DNA of 64,000 nt from assembly GCA_907165065.1 (NCBI GenBank), contig OU015523.1, positions 115,594,246-115,658,245 of the forward strand, written 5' to 3'. Of the stretch, positions 37,101 to 47,910 are shown one piece after another (the first letter of the stretch is position 1; each line of letters begins with the position of its first letter). A program made the translations under genes and the position numbers. The notes under the pieces were generated by a model that was not told where the DNA came from, made no database searches, and was given only the letters and a program-made list of their open reading frames with translations. Source of the DNA: Caprimulgus europaeus. Lineage: Eukaryota > Chordata > Aves > Caprimulgiformes > Caprimulgidae.

Positions 37101-39304
37101 AGAAAGACTCTTGTAACTCTTTGCACCTTTTGGGTTTGTTCACACCTATAAATTAGTTATTGATTTCTGTTTTGCTACCAGACCTTCCATGCTCCTGTCA
37201 GGCCTTGTTGAGCTGGGTTAGAACCACCTAGAGAATGGTAGGAAACAGCACTTGGACCTAAACAGTCAGTGATCTCTGTGCTGGAACAGGGTGGTTTTAA
37301 GGAGCAGTTGCCTCTTTAGCTTTTGTCTTGAAGGATAAATTGAGATCCTGTCACCTTGACAAGATAGAGTGGCCCCTAAACAAAAAAGGCTTATTTTGGA
37401 AATGGTTGAATTGCTGTTACACATCCTATGAGAAGTAAGTTAACAGTATCTGAAAATAAAGAACGGCCTCTGTGACTGCTGAGGGAAAGTTCTCAAGTAA
37501 TTTTGCTGTGCCTATGTTAGCCATGAATTCCAGATATACAGCTGAGCAATGGGAATCAGTTTTTCTCATGTATCTGTGGGTAGACCTTGAAAACTGTTTG
37601 CAATTCTAATAAAATGAACCAGTATCTATTAATTGAATCAATTTTTCAGAAAAAAAAAATAAATCTGAAGCTTTGTCAACACTGAAATGTTTTTCTCAAT
37701 TTTCTTAGTTTTAGCAGCTTCAGATGTAAAAATCAGCAAAAGACATTCAGGGAATGTTAAATCACTTTGATTCAAGATGAAGTGGTCTGCTTTTGACTTG
37801 AATCTCAAATGAAACATTTCACTTCAGGATTGAATGAGCTCCTGCACTTTTAAAAAATGAAATTCAGACAGAGGAGAATATCAATATCTATTTGGCAACA
37901 ATCAGTGATTTGCATACAGCAGAACAATGAACTTCTTTGTGCAAAGAAATTCTTCCTTTTTATGAAGGTATGTGGATCATCTGATTCCCTTGCCTTCTCT
38001 GTCTTCTTAGTGCTCACATTTACAAAAGCTGTGCTCACAGTTATCTGTATGACTTAAAGGGTGATCATAAGTTTTGTTTACTTTGGCAGTGAAGCTGTCA
38101 TAAGATGTTTCTCTCTTGCTGCTTGTTCTTACATCACGATCCCATTCATTGCTATCTTAATGATGCTGCCATAACTGTTGGTGGGATTGTGCCATATGTT
38201 TGATTTGTTTACCACCTGTCCCTACAACAGACTTAAGTGATGAAGGATAGTGGAAGGGGAAGACCAAAGCCAGCACAGTGGTTAATTTCACTCCATGATC
38301 CAATAGGAAATACCCAAAGGAAAGTGCATGAAATTAGAATTATAAAACAGGCCTTTATTTTTTTATTATTTTTTTTTTAAGTGAAACAGAAAATGTTTTG
38401 CATGTTGCTGTGTATAGTAGAGCTGCAGAACCTGAAACTGGTCCTTGGCTTAGCAGCCTAAGTCATATAATTGGTAATAAGTAGTTGAAGTTTTGTCTTC
38501 TGTAACTGCTGAGTGGCTGGTAGATTGCTGCTACACACAGCCATGTAATAATCTCAGTGAGGTAACTGTGCATGAAGTAGATCTAATAGGGGGGTGGAGT
38601 AGGAGATAATCTTTTTTATTCACGACTTTGTTGAAGCTGAATGACTACATATCCAGCAATGTAAAACTCATGGGCCCAGAGCAGGAGATGGAGCTGAAGA
38701 AGGATCCTGTACTCCACTGATCAGTGAAACTGCCTCACCCTTTTCGCCGAGGTTGTGTTCATTTTCTGTTAGACAGAGAAGAATCAGCTGAGGGAACAGT
38801 CTTTGCTCATAGGATGAAAGTGTTCTCTTCAATTCTGTTCTGCTACCTAAATAGAGAAAATGTGTAAAGGAAAAGAAGGAAAATAGGAATCAGAGAAGGT
38901 TGGACAATGGGCCAGTGACAGGACTGGGAATACAGATCAAATTTTTTAATTCCCAGATCAGTAATTTGCTCACTAATCTGTGGTTTGTTTGTTTGTTTTT
39001 TTAGTGTATGTGGTTTTTTTGTTGTTTTTTCTCCCAGTTACCAGAGTCCTCTGTGTAAAACTGCTATGTGTCCAGAGGATTTGGGAGATGGCTTCCCAAG
39101 GGAACCACTTTGTACTTCTTTCTCTCATAGAATATCAAAAACAAACTCCTCTTGTTGAGTTTACAGTTTTCTGTCTTCTCTTGGATCACAGATTTTACTG
39201 CGGGACGTACGTGGTGAAGAAGCCTACCCTTGAAGTGCAGCAACCTGTAACTAAAGTACAGCAATGTTATGCAAGCAGTGTCTTCTCCAGTGCAGGAAAA
39301 GGTA
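34191..39304. other. Unannotated non-coding stretch
   Basis: No transposon or gene recognised. Minus-strand frames at 34443-34715 and 34753-35190 and the plus-strand frame at 36699-37151 (which opens at TTG, not ATG) carry no recognisable domain. A short segment near 36262-36296 (GCAGTGAAGTTACACCAGGG) looks like a relic of an old palindromic amniote repeat. A TTTG-type simple repeat lies at 38983-39002. Confidence 0.5.
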
Positions 39305-39640
39305 GCATGTAGTATGTAATTATTCAGCTGGAAGAAAACCAAGCCACTGGGGCCAACTTCATTACTCCTGTTGTGAAGAGGACACAGGATTTTATTGTGT
39401 ATAAAAGATCATTGGCTGTGTTTTATGGCTCATCTTAAAGAGTATCTAGCATCAGGCAAGTTGGTATAGTGCTTCAGTGATGATTAATGAAGAGTGTTTT
39501 TTAATACTAGTTTTGTTGGCTGCAGCTCCTGTGATCCACAGCGGTCACCCATCCAAATACTGACCACGATTGCTTTGTTTGAAAACATAGTGAAAACAAA
39601 ACCTATGGGACTATGTTGCTATCTCTCCAAACCCTGTTCA
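39305..39640 (-). mobile_element. 5S-rRNA-headed SINE (AmnSINE1-like), minus strand
   Basis: Read on the minus strand, the segment around 39580-39520 gives TGGTCAGTATTTGGATGGG, TGACCGC and GGAGCTGCAGCC, closely matching the 3' half of vertebrate 5S rRNA (tagtacttggatgggagaccgcc ... ggtgctgtaggc), including the 5S internal promoter region. Further along, about 39445-39305 reads AAGATGAGCCATAAAACAC, CAATGATCTTTTATACAC, GTTGGCCCCAGTGGCTTGG and CTGAATAATTACATACTAC. This resembles the shared body and tail of amniote 5S SINEs (gatgagacataaaacc, ggtcattaaagatccc, ccccagtg-cctggcc, gggtaattacattctgcc). Head and tail are in the correct order and orientation, which makes chance unlikely. It is not a functional 5S gene: the 5' half is badly decayed. 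Assignment to AmnSINE1 itself is an inference. Confidence 0.72.
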
Positions 39641-40227
39641 TCTCACTTTAGCTTTCTAAAATGTAGGTATCTGTTCTAAGCTACCTGTATATCTTCTTGC
39701 TATACTCAAAGGAGAGAGAGGTATTTCCAAAGTTATTAATCTGACAATTTTTTCATGCTTATCTGTAGAAAAATTGAATTTTCCTATAAACCTGTCACTT
39801 TCCATTGATAGTGGTCTTATCAGCACTTACTAACTTGGGCTAGCATCACTGAATTGTTGATGGCTAAAGTAAAATAATACATCTCTTACCCTAAATATTG
39901 TATTTTCAAAGCATGCCATGGAATTTTGAATTCTTGCTTCCCTGAGGGCACAAGACAGCAATTCTTTTTCTGCTCTTTGCCTCCACAAACTCTTGGGCTT
40001 TCTGTTTTCAGTTCATTGCTCTGAAAAACAGCTTCAGAATTAATTTATCCATACTTGGGTCAGGAATTTGAAATTCCACAGTGATAAGTGCAGTATAACA
40101 ATAGAAGTAGAGGAGAAAAAAGTAATTACTTTAATGAGGTGGGATAGCCTGACACTGAATTGCAGAATTTATTAGGAATTTTGCCATACCTTTCAGTGGG
40201 ACCAAGATTTCCATTCATAGATGCCCC
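39641..40227. other. Unannotated non-coding spacer
   Basis: No recognised feature between the 5S-headed SINE and the next CR1. Confidence 0.5.
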
Positions 40228-41003
40228 TATGTTGTCCAAGTGTAAGGTCCTACACCTGGGTTGGGGCAATCCACAGTATCAATACAGGCTGGGGGATGAA
40301 GGCATTGAGAGCAGCCCTGAAGGGAAGGACCTGGGGGTACTGTTGGATGAAAAGCCTGGAAATCAGCTGGTAATGTGAGTTGTAGCCCAGAAGGCCAATT
40401 GTACTCTGTGTTGCATCAAAAGAAGTGTGGCCAGTAGGTTGAAGGAGGTGATTCTGCCTTTCAACTCTGCTCTTGTGAGACCCCACCTGGAGTACTGTGT
40501 CCAGCTCTGGAGTCCTTAGCAGAGGAAAAACATGGACCTGTTGGAGCAGAATCAGAGGAGAGCCACAAAGATGATCAGAGGGATGGAACACCTCTCCTGT
40601 GAAGAAAGACTGAGAGAGTTGGGGTTGTTTGCCTGGAGATGAGAAAGGTCCAGGGAGACCTTATTGTGGACTTTCAATACTTAAAGGAGGCCTGTAAGAA
40701 AGGTGGGAACAGACTTTATAGCAGGACCTGTAGCAATAGGACCAAGGCTAATGGTTTTAAACTAAAAGAGGGGAGACTCAGACTAGATATAGGGAAAAAA
40801 ATTTTTACAGTGAGGGTGAAAGATTGGACCAGGTTGCCCAGAGAGGTGGTAGAAGCCCCATTCCTGGAAACATTCAAGGTCAGGTTAGACAGGGCTCTGA
40901 GCAACCTGATCTGGTTGGAGGTGTCCCTGCTCACTGTGAGGAGGTTGGACTAGATGACCTTTAAAGGTCCCTTCTAACTGAAACCATTCTAGGATTCCAT
41001 GAT
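40228..41003 (+). mobile_element. CR1 LINE, 5'-truncated, 3' end complete
   Basis: Begins at TGTCCAAGTGTAAGGTCC, corresponding to the [11 protein letters not shown] region just after the reverse-transcriptase palm, and runs to a mutated tail, ATTCTAGGATTCCATGATT, ending near 41003. Recognisable blocks are [98 protein letters not shown] and ALSNLIWLE. In-frame stops near 40377 and 40520 and a frame change near 40635 inactivate it. The EQNQRRA signature ties it to the copy at 8.06 kb. Confidence 0.95.
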
Positions 41004-41559
41004 TAATGACAAAGCATCAGATATGGGACAAAAATAAATAAATAAAGACTATTGTTGGAGGGGGACAAAGGAAAAACCTAATAGCTGGTACTAGTTTGGC
41101 TTATGGTGTGATTAACAATGCTTATGCTATTTGCACTCACAGACTGATCGCTACTCGTACTCATGTTTTCCTAGAAACCATGGGGCATGTCTCCAATGTC
41201 CAATAGTGTAACTAACTCCAACATTCACACATGGCTCCTGGCTCACTGATAGTCAATACTGCCTGGAAGTAATTTCATTCCTGGGCTTTTTTCTGAAGTT
41301 TCTCCTCAACAAAAGCTGGTCTCAGGTCTATAAGAGAGTCAGGCCCAGGGTGCATCTAAAAGATGTTGCAGTTTGTTCAGCAGTTACTGGGCTCTGCTTC
41401 TTGGAGATTTTCTTGAGCTTGAAGGTACTTTGTCTGTGACCTCTCAGAAGGATGGGAGGGTGTCCGCTGCTGTCAGTTAAGGCAGCTGTAGCTCCATCAG
41501 TTTCTAACAAAATCTGTTGGCTATCCTTGATCAAAGGGTGCCTGCAGCCTTTTGTCTAG
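41004..41559. other. Unannotated non-coding spacer
   Basis: No recognised element. An (AATA)n-type stretch lies just after the CR1 tail (about 41030-41047). Confidence 0.5.
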
Positions 41560-41831
41560 GTGACCACTGATTAGGGATGGTCAAACACCCTTTAAATCTG
41601 TGCTAGGGGAGGTCTATATAAGAGCTATGCCCAGAGATCACCTCACAGACGTAGTCAACAGATAGAGCAGTTTGTGCAGCAGTGCAAAAAGAAGACAACA
41701 ACAGACTTTTTCAACCTTGCATGCGCATTCCTACCTATGATGGTCAAGGGCATGGCCCCCAGGGGTTGCTGAAGTAACTTTTGCATTACTGTAAGTCTCT
41801 TGGACCCAAGTGGGGCTTCAGAAAGAGGAGG
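41560..41831 (+). mobile_element. Possible 5' region of a CR1 (or LTR-like promoter)
   Basis: A unit containing CCTTTAAATCTGTGC, AGGTCTATATAAGAGC (TATA-like box at about 41612-41621) and then GCAGTTTGTGCAGCAGTGC lies directly upstream of a CR1 ORF2 fragment in the same orientation. A TATA box this close to a start-like region is what a retrotransposon 5' UTR or an LTR would show. The similarity to a CR1 5' UTR is from vague memory, so it remains an inference. It could also be unrelated unique sequence. Confidence 0.3.
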
Positions 41832-42292
41832 ACGCTCTGGAAGCCTCAGGCTGCTGGGAGTGCCTGAGTTCAGTTCAGGATCCCAACAGAAGTGAGCAGA
41901 GTAAAAAGTAGGACCACAGACATGGATTTCAACCTCTACAAAGATCTGCTTGGAAAAATCCCATATAATATTATCCTGGAGACAAGAGGGGGTCTAACAG
42001 AGCTGCTTGATATTCAAGGATCACCACCTCCAAGCTCAAGAAAGGTCTACCCTGAGAAGTATGAAATCAAGCCAAGGTGGCAGAAGACCTGCATGAGTAA
42101 ACAAGGAGCTCCTAACTGAATTCAGACTTAAAAAGGAAGTGTCCAAGAGGTGGAAGCAGGGGAGGAGGAGTATTGAGTTGCTCTCTGATGGAGTTAGGAA
42201 AGCCAAGGACAATCTGGAGATGAATCTGGCAAGGGATGTAGAGGACAGCAAGAAAGGCTTCTACAACTATATAAACAGCCAAAAGGAAAATT
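41832..42292 (+). mobile_element. CR1 LINE ORF2 fragment between endonuclease and RT
   Basis: Translation shows VQFRIPT and VSRVKSRTTDMDFNLYKDL, then LLGKIP, LLDIQGSPPPSSRK, and in another frame LSDGVRKAKDNLEMNLARD and KKGFYNYINSQKEN. These correspond to the stretch of CR1 ORF2 between the endonuclease and the reverse transcriptase (family pattern: FKDLLGRIPW, WKQGQ, VRKAKAHLELNLARD, NKKGFYKYI). A stop at 42117-42119 and frame changes break it. It is joined to the 3' end of a CR1 after about 25 bases, with the whole RT core missing. Confidence 0.88.
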
Positions 42293-42316
42293 AGGAAAAA
42301 TGTAAAAAATAAAATA

Positions 42317-42540
42317 GGGAACTATCTGAACTTAAGAAAACACATTTTTACTGTGAAGGTGATCATACACTGGAATAAGCTGCCCAGAGAAATTGTGAAG
42401 TTTCCATTTTTGTAGGTAATCAAAACATGACTGGACAGGATCCTGGGACACTTGCTGTAGTTGACCCTTCTTGGGCAGTGGATTGGACTAGAAGAGGAGA
42501 GATGAGATTCCTTTTCAATCTAAATTATTCTGCTTTTCTT
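42317..42540 (+). mobile_element. CR1 LINE 3' end, joined to ORF2 fragment
   Basis: The segment AACTTAAGAAAACACATTTT, TGATCATACACTGGAATAAG, CTGCCCAGAGAAATTGTG, GACTGGACAGGATCCTGGG and GTGGATTGGACTAGA is a diverged copy of the CR1 C-terminus and 3' UTR (pattern: WN-LPREIV, rllgq, ggttggactagatgatct). It ends near a degraded octamer, ATTATTCTGCTTTTC. With 41832-42292 it forms one element in the same orientation lacking roughly the reverse-transcriptase core. It appears older than the 8.06 and 40.2 kb copies and belongs to another subfamily. Confidence 0.82.
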
Positions 42541-43775
42541 TCATGGATTAGTTTGCTCCAGGGACCCCTCTTGCTAGCCACATGTCTGAAACTGTGTATT
42601 ATGTTGGCTCTGTGCCCTGTAGCATCTTCTGATATTACTCATACACTCGTGTTCCCAAGTACTTCTGCAGTTTCCTCTTCCATGGGCATATAATAATTCT
42701 TGATTTCATTGTGACATTGTTCTTTCCTTTTTCTGAGAACCTTCAGCTGAAACCCACCTGCAAAATAATAACTTTTTATAACATAGTACTTAAACCAAAT
42801 TCAGTATCTTGGCATACATGGCATTAACTTGAATTGGTCATGTGTTATGAGTGACATGAACATAGTTGTTCTGTACTACTTGGCCTGCAACATGGGATTT
42901 GCTTTCTGGAATAGCAATGTCTGCTCTTGTAGATATAACCTTACCTGACCTAATAACATGCAGTAAACAAAAAGGAAGCTCTCTCAGCACCCTATTTTAC
43001 TTTTTAATCTCTATAAATGGTTAGGAATGGCATGGAGCATGGCATACTTCAAAGCTGAATCTTGGTTTACTGGGGATATTTCCTGCAGGAAACTTAAGAT
43101 TCCTTCTGGAGTGAAGAAAACATATTTTTCATTGGAGTACAATGAAATTATGTTTTTCAGTTTCTGATTTGCAGGAGGTGTGGACTAACTCCAAGGAAGC
43201 TATGAAAAAAAGAGCTAAAGAAAGTACTGTCAGACAGCACAAACTTGCTATATTGTAAAATTCTGAGGGTTGTAAAAAGTGAGGGGAAAAAAAAATTTGA
43301 AAAGCACTACTTTACAGAAAGAAGTGTGAGGTCATGTTCTTTCCATCATGAGATGTATAAAAGTCTCTTTGTTCTAGGATGGATGTGTTACAGGTGTGTT
43401 GTGAGGCATAAGAGATTCTCCAAACACCTCACATTCTCAGTTTGCAAACAGACCTTTACAGATCAATTAGGTGAAAAAAGACATTAGCCCTCACACATGG
43501 CGACTCAGAGATCCACAGTATGAGTGCAAATCCCGAGGAAGTTCCTTTAGGAAGCAGCACTGGGCAAAAGATGGATTTGTTCTGGTGTGGAAGCACCATC
43601 GACGTTCAGGCTGACTTGGAACTATGACGTACAGTTGTGCCAGTTGCAGCTCTTGTCCCCTTTCAAGGGTGTTAAAAATTGACACAAAAAAAAAAAAAAA
43701 GAGAGACAAGTGGAATAGCCCAGGTGTTCTTGGCAAATGCTGCCATGAACATGGAATAAAATAAAAGCCCTTTTT
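42541..43775. other. Unannotated non-coding stretch
   Basis: No recognised transposon or exon. A poly-A run (A15, 43686-43700) lies inside a minus-strand open frame (43491-43973) that has no recognisable domain and includes a run of phenylalanines from that tract. Confidence 0.5.
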
Positions 43776-43835
43776 AGGAGGATCTGAACGAGCAATCTTT
43801 CGTGTTTCGTACTGAAGCCACTTGCCCACCATCAC
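43776..43835 (-). mobile_element. Possible tRNA-like SINE head, minus strand
   Basis: Read on the minus strand, GTGGGCAAGTGGCTTCAG, TACGAAACACGAAAGATTGC and TCGTTCAGATCCTCC resembles the head of a tRNA-derived SINE (gtggc-nagtggctnagcact, acgaatcagaagattgctggttcgaatcctcc). The box B equivalent GTTCAGATCC has two changes. No terminal stem can be folded, so it is not a tRNA gene. No SINE body is recognised next to it. Confidence 0.35.
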
Positions 43836-44989
43836 CACCTCACTAGAGATGAGGAAAGAGACATTTTGAGAGCTCTTGAGATTTATGAATGGTTGCAGTG
43901 AATCAGCATCAAGTAATTTAGCACAGGTGTTCTGTAATTGGGCTGCACAGGAAAAAATTCTGAGTTCATTCAACGATTCTCAATGTCACCTTTCCAGTGG
44001 GGTGTTCAAGTGAACAGTCTGCTGACTGGCATGTCAATAAAATGGCTAAATGTGGTGAATATACTCAACCTCAGTATTTCCCTTCCTTTACATTTTTATG
44101 GGGTTATTTGTTAGAGGTACTTATTTTTGTTTCAATAAAAAGCATTTATCAGGTGGAATACTTTAAAAAACCCCAACTGGTCTGAAAAAGTTACTACTGA
44201 AGCATTTCTGATCACTATGTTCATTCTGAAAGGACACTTCCCCATTGGTTGTGCCCCATGGCAATTCTCAGCACCTCGTCAAGCATCATTAAAATCTTAT
44301 ATGATTTTTACGATTGAAATTCTAAGGCTAGTTTGAGGGAGAATAAAAAAAAAAAACCAAACAGGAAAAAACAAAAGGGAGAAAAATGCATTAGGATGCA
44401 TGAAAAACAGATGAATACATCTATCAGAGAGACAAATACATTCTCCTGGAGTGTTTGCTGTATGGGATATTTTTGACTGTCAGAGCTGAACAGAGATTGG
44501 GTTTTTCACAGATTCAGAGTGAAAACCAAAAGCAATGTCATGAATTAAATCTGGAAACAAAATAGAACACTTATGCTCTGCAGTGCCTGTGAAAAACTCA
44601 GTGCACTTTCCATTGGCGTTTCTTCAGCCTCTTTCAGTCCTAACATTAAAGGGTGACTGTTCTTACATGCTTTTAGTAATTAGAACATATTGTTTTTGTG
44701 CCAAGAGAGACAGAGGTCTGTGAAAAACATTTCCCCTTAAGAATATTTCTCAGCTCCTTTTCAGCCCCAGCTCTTTATATGTCATGTTGCCAAAGCTATA
44801 CAGAACTAAAGCTCCCTGTTAATACATTAGTCCCTCACTGTTTCATACACTTGGAATATAATTTTCCTTTGTTGAATTTTCCTCTCAAAGCAATCAAAGT
44901 TCCAGGTAAATTTAACCTCATAGCAGTGAATTGCATGCTGTTTCTTCAAAATGAAAAATTTAAATAGGTAAGCCTAGTAGCTCTTTATT
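43836..44989. other. Unannotated non-coding stretch
   Basis: No recognised element; short A-runs near 44345. Confidence 0.5.
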
Positions 44990-45240
44990 GTTGAGAAAAA
45001 CCTGGTCCAAAGACCCTCCAACACTGAAAAAGCAGTTTCCAGCCTATGCTCAAACTCTGCAAGCCCTGGCTCCTAGCCACAAAGGAGGCTCCAGTCCTCC
45101 AAAGGACAAGCCTTGCTGCTCCCGTGTCCCGGCCAGAGTACCAGCCCAGGGATATGCATGGGTACACGGGATCTCTAATGCTCTGGAAGGTGCGCTCTGG
45201 CCATGGTGAATTCACGCAGGCAGGTTTGCTGATGGAATGA
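44990..45240. other. Moderately GC-rich, unexplained segment
   Basis: A 250-base patch clearly richer in G and C than its neighbours, with a few CpGs (CCCGTGTCCCGGCC near 45120). Overlapping open frames exist on both strands but none resembles a protein. Possibilities are an unknown repeat, an unrecognised exon or a regulatory element. I see no polyadenylation signal or splice layout that decides. Confidence 0.3.
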
Positions 45241-47781
45241 AATTACCCCCAGTGTACAGAGCATAAATTCCCAAAGCCATACTGAGTCCCTAGGCAAGAT
45301 ATTGGCTAATTGTTCATTTCCTATTTCAGTAAATGACATTTTCACTCCCTTCAACAGGAAATCAGGCACCCTTCACAGCATCCTTCCAAAGATTTTTTTT
45401 TTTACATTAACTGAGAATGTGGCACATTTGGGACTAAAACTGGTATTTCTACACCACCTCCTAATTACCAGGCTCATTAGAAAGAAAAGCTGCTGAAATT
45501 CAATGTAGATATTCTACATACTGTGTTGCTTAGACTGGCTGTCAGGAAGGTGTGGGGGAAAGAGTTAGGCCACTGTTTGGGAAAATGTTAAATTGATTCT
45601 GGACAAAAATATGCAATAGACTGTGCTAAAGGTTTGCTTTTGGGCCCAGATTATCTGTAGATAATCATGTGCAAAGGTTTCAGTTTATGCACAGGTCCTT
45701 TTTAGTTTATTAATACGGATATAGAGTCAGATACCATCTTATTCCACTGCGCAAGAATGTGTGTGTGAAAGAAAGGCAACACTGCTAAAATGTGAGTTTA
45801 TTTGCATTTAACACAGCGATGAAATAAATGATTTTGTTTAGTTTCCATGGAATGGTTACACAACATCAGGATTTGTTTATGCAGTAACAGACACATTTTT
45901 AAAATTCTCCTTCTCAGATAAAAGGTTTATTTTTTTTCTTCAGAGCAGAAAGAAAGAAGAGACAAGCAAAATGTAGACAAATGGGAAGCCTCTTTTCAAA
46001 ACTGCCAGAAATGCATATCTATAACTTGTGAAATCCATATATTTAAACAGAAGAACATATGCTTTGCTTTCATGCAATAGAGGGAGAAGACACAAAACAG
46101 TCTTTCTACAAGTTAGTCAGTGTGAGAAGTAGAGAGGATTGCAGTAAGAATGGTATATTAACATCCTAAAATTCTTAGACATAGCTAAGATTTGACCCGA
46201 TCTCTTCACTTCACCCTGCACACAAAAAACCCCAGCTTTTGAAATGTTCCTTTGTCTGCTCAATTTTATTTATCCCAGAGAAAAAATTCTTAGTGTAACT
46301 GTAAAGAGCACTATGAGATACAAACTCCAGAAAAGGGATTTGGGAGGTTTGGAGGTCATTAGAAAAATACCAGAGTACCTTAACTCACCTGTCAAGTTCA
46401 GGCTCAATATACTTTATTTTCTATCCTCCACTAGCTGGCTGGTACAGACATCTCAGACTCTCCAGAGTCTGCACTCCTTCACTAGCTATTTCAGTGCTGC
46501 ACACTAGGATCAAGGTTTCAATCTAAATCACATTTGGAAATCAGATTCCCTAAAGTTTGCAGGTGTTTGATACTGGAGCTTTGGGATGAATTTCTATTGA
46601 GGTACACAAACATTTGCATCTGAATTAGCATTTCCTGCATATTCCAGCAAAGCTTGAGGCATTACTTCTCAAACATTAGGAAAAGATTGAAATGAAATCC
46701 TAAAAAATCTTTCAGAAAGCTTTTCCACTTATCAGATCTCCATGAGAAATACAGGCAGAAGAGTTTAAGAACAGAGATGTAGAAAAAGATTAAATTCCCT
46801 GAGGGGGAGTCAGTATGCATAACTAGTAATGACTGAAGGTAGCTTGCAGTATGCCTAAATTCTCCCCGTGTGTAGGGTTAGGCCCTGAACTGACTCGAGG
46901 TCTCAAAAAGCAATCTACCTCACCTTAGTTAATCCTATAAGCAGCTGCATTTATAAAGTTTCCCACTACTTATTCTGAAATATTTAACTTCATCTGCCCA
47001 CTGAAATGCAAAAGTGCCTGTCCTGGGGAGAAAGATGAAAGTTTTTATCTCTTCTACAAACCTCCAAGAGTCTTGCTGTTTTTCTGAGTTCACTGAGGTC
47101 ATGCAGATGCGCCAAATTCTACAGGATGAATAGGAACATTTTAATCTGGGATTTCCATTGGCACTAGAAGACATTATGATCTATTGAGTAATATGAGTTC
47201 AGTTCCATCAATTTGAATTGACCTTTTGTTTCTCTTCCTAACCATCTGGCTATTATGGAAAAGGACTTGGCAGAATGAGAGTAGGTTCCCACTACTTCCT
47301 ATGTTTACAGCAGAAGAAAAGGATCCTTAATTTGGGAAGGCTCAGTGCTCTTCAGAAGTGTCTAAAATCCCTGTTTACTCAAACAAATGCCTTAGACATT
47401 TGTTATAGTATGAGATGTCCATGGTGGTGCCAGTCTCTTGTTGTCCATTAAAGCAATATGTAGCAATATGTTCCAACTTGACATCTATAATTTAGGCAGT
47501 TAAGATGAAGTAAAATGAATAATATCCCAGGAAACCATGACTGAATAATCCCTTTTACCATGATACAGTTACACAATGGGGTTGAAGGAAGACTTCCAAA
47601 AGCAGTATTAATTCTACAACTTTTAAGTGTTTGAATTCACAGTCCTAACATTTTTAATATGTATATTGCATATATATACAGTTCCACAATTTCCCTTAGA
47701 AAACATTCTGTTACAATGGCACACTGCTGAGGAGACAAATGAGTCCATGGAAAGCTCTTGCTCAACTCCCACAGGAGGACT
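45241..47781. other. Unannotated non-coding stretch
   Basis: AT-rich, no recognised repeat or gene. Confidence 0.5.
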
Positions 47782-47910
47782 GTGCCCAGTGTGTGGAATA
47801 TCTAATGGCAGGAAGAAGCGGGGAGTGGTGGGAACACAGTCGGGGGACTCACAATCTGTGGAGAATGCGTCTGCCAAACTGAAACAAAATAAAATTTGGA
47901 AATTTTTCAG
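47782..47910 (+). other. Exon-like interval, weak
   Basis: Bounded by an acceptor-like CAACTCCCACAG (ending 47781) and a donor-like CAGAG|GTAGAA (after 47910). It carries more CpG than its surroundings (GAAGCGGGG, CAGTCGGGGG, AATGCGTC). The open frame reads GLCPVCGISNGRKKRGVV, then GDSQSVENASAKLKQNK. The pyrimidine tract is weak and I do not recognise the peptide. It is a candidate exon only. The larger open frame that includes it begins at GTG; its first ATG is near 47741. Confidence 0.2.

Noticed and set aside
36699-37151. 150-codon open frame, plus strand
   Set aside because: It opens at TTG and has no known domain. One or two frames of this length are expected by chance in 64 kb of AT-rich DNA read in six frames.
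39531-39580. Functional 5S rRNA gene, minus strand
   Set aside because: Only the 3' half matches 5S and the downstream sequence is SINE body, so it is a SINE head.
43491-43973. 160-codon open frame, minus strand
   Set aside because: Contains a poly-Phe run created by an A15 tract and no recognised domain; no splice or start context supports it.
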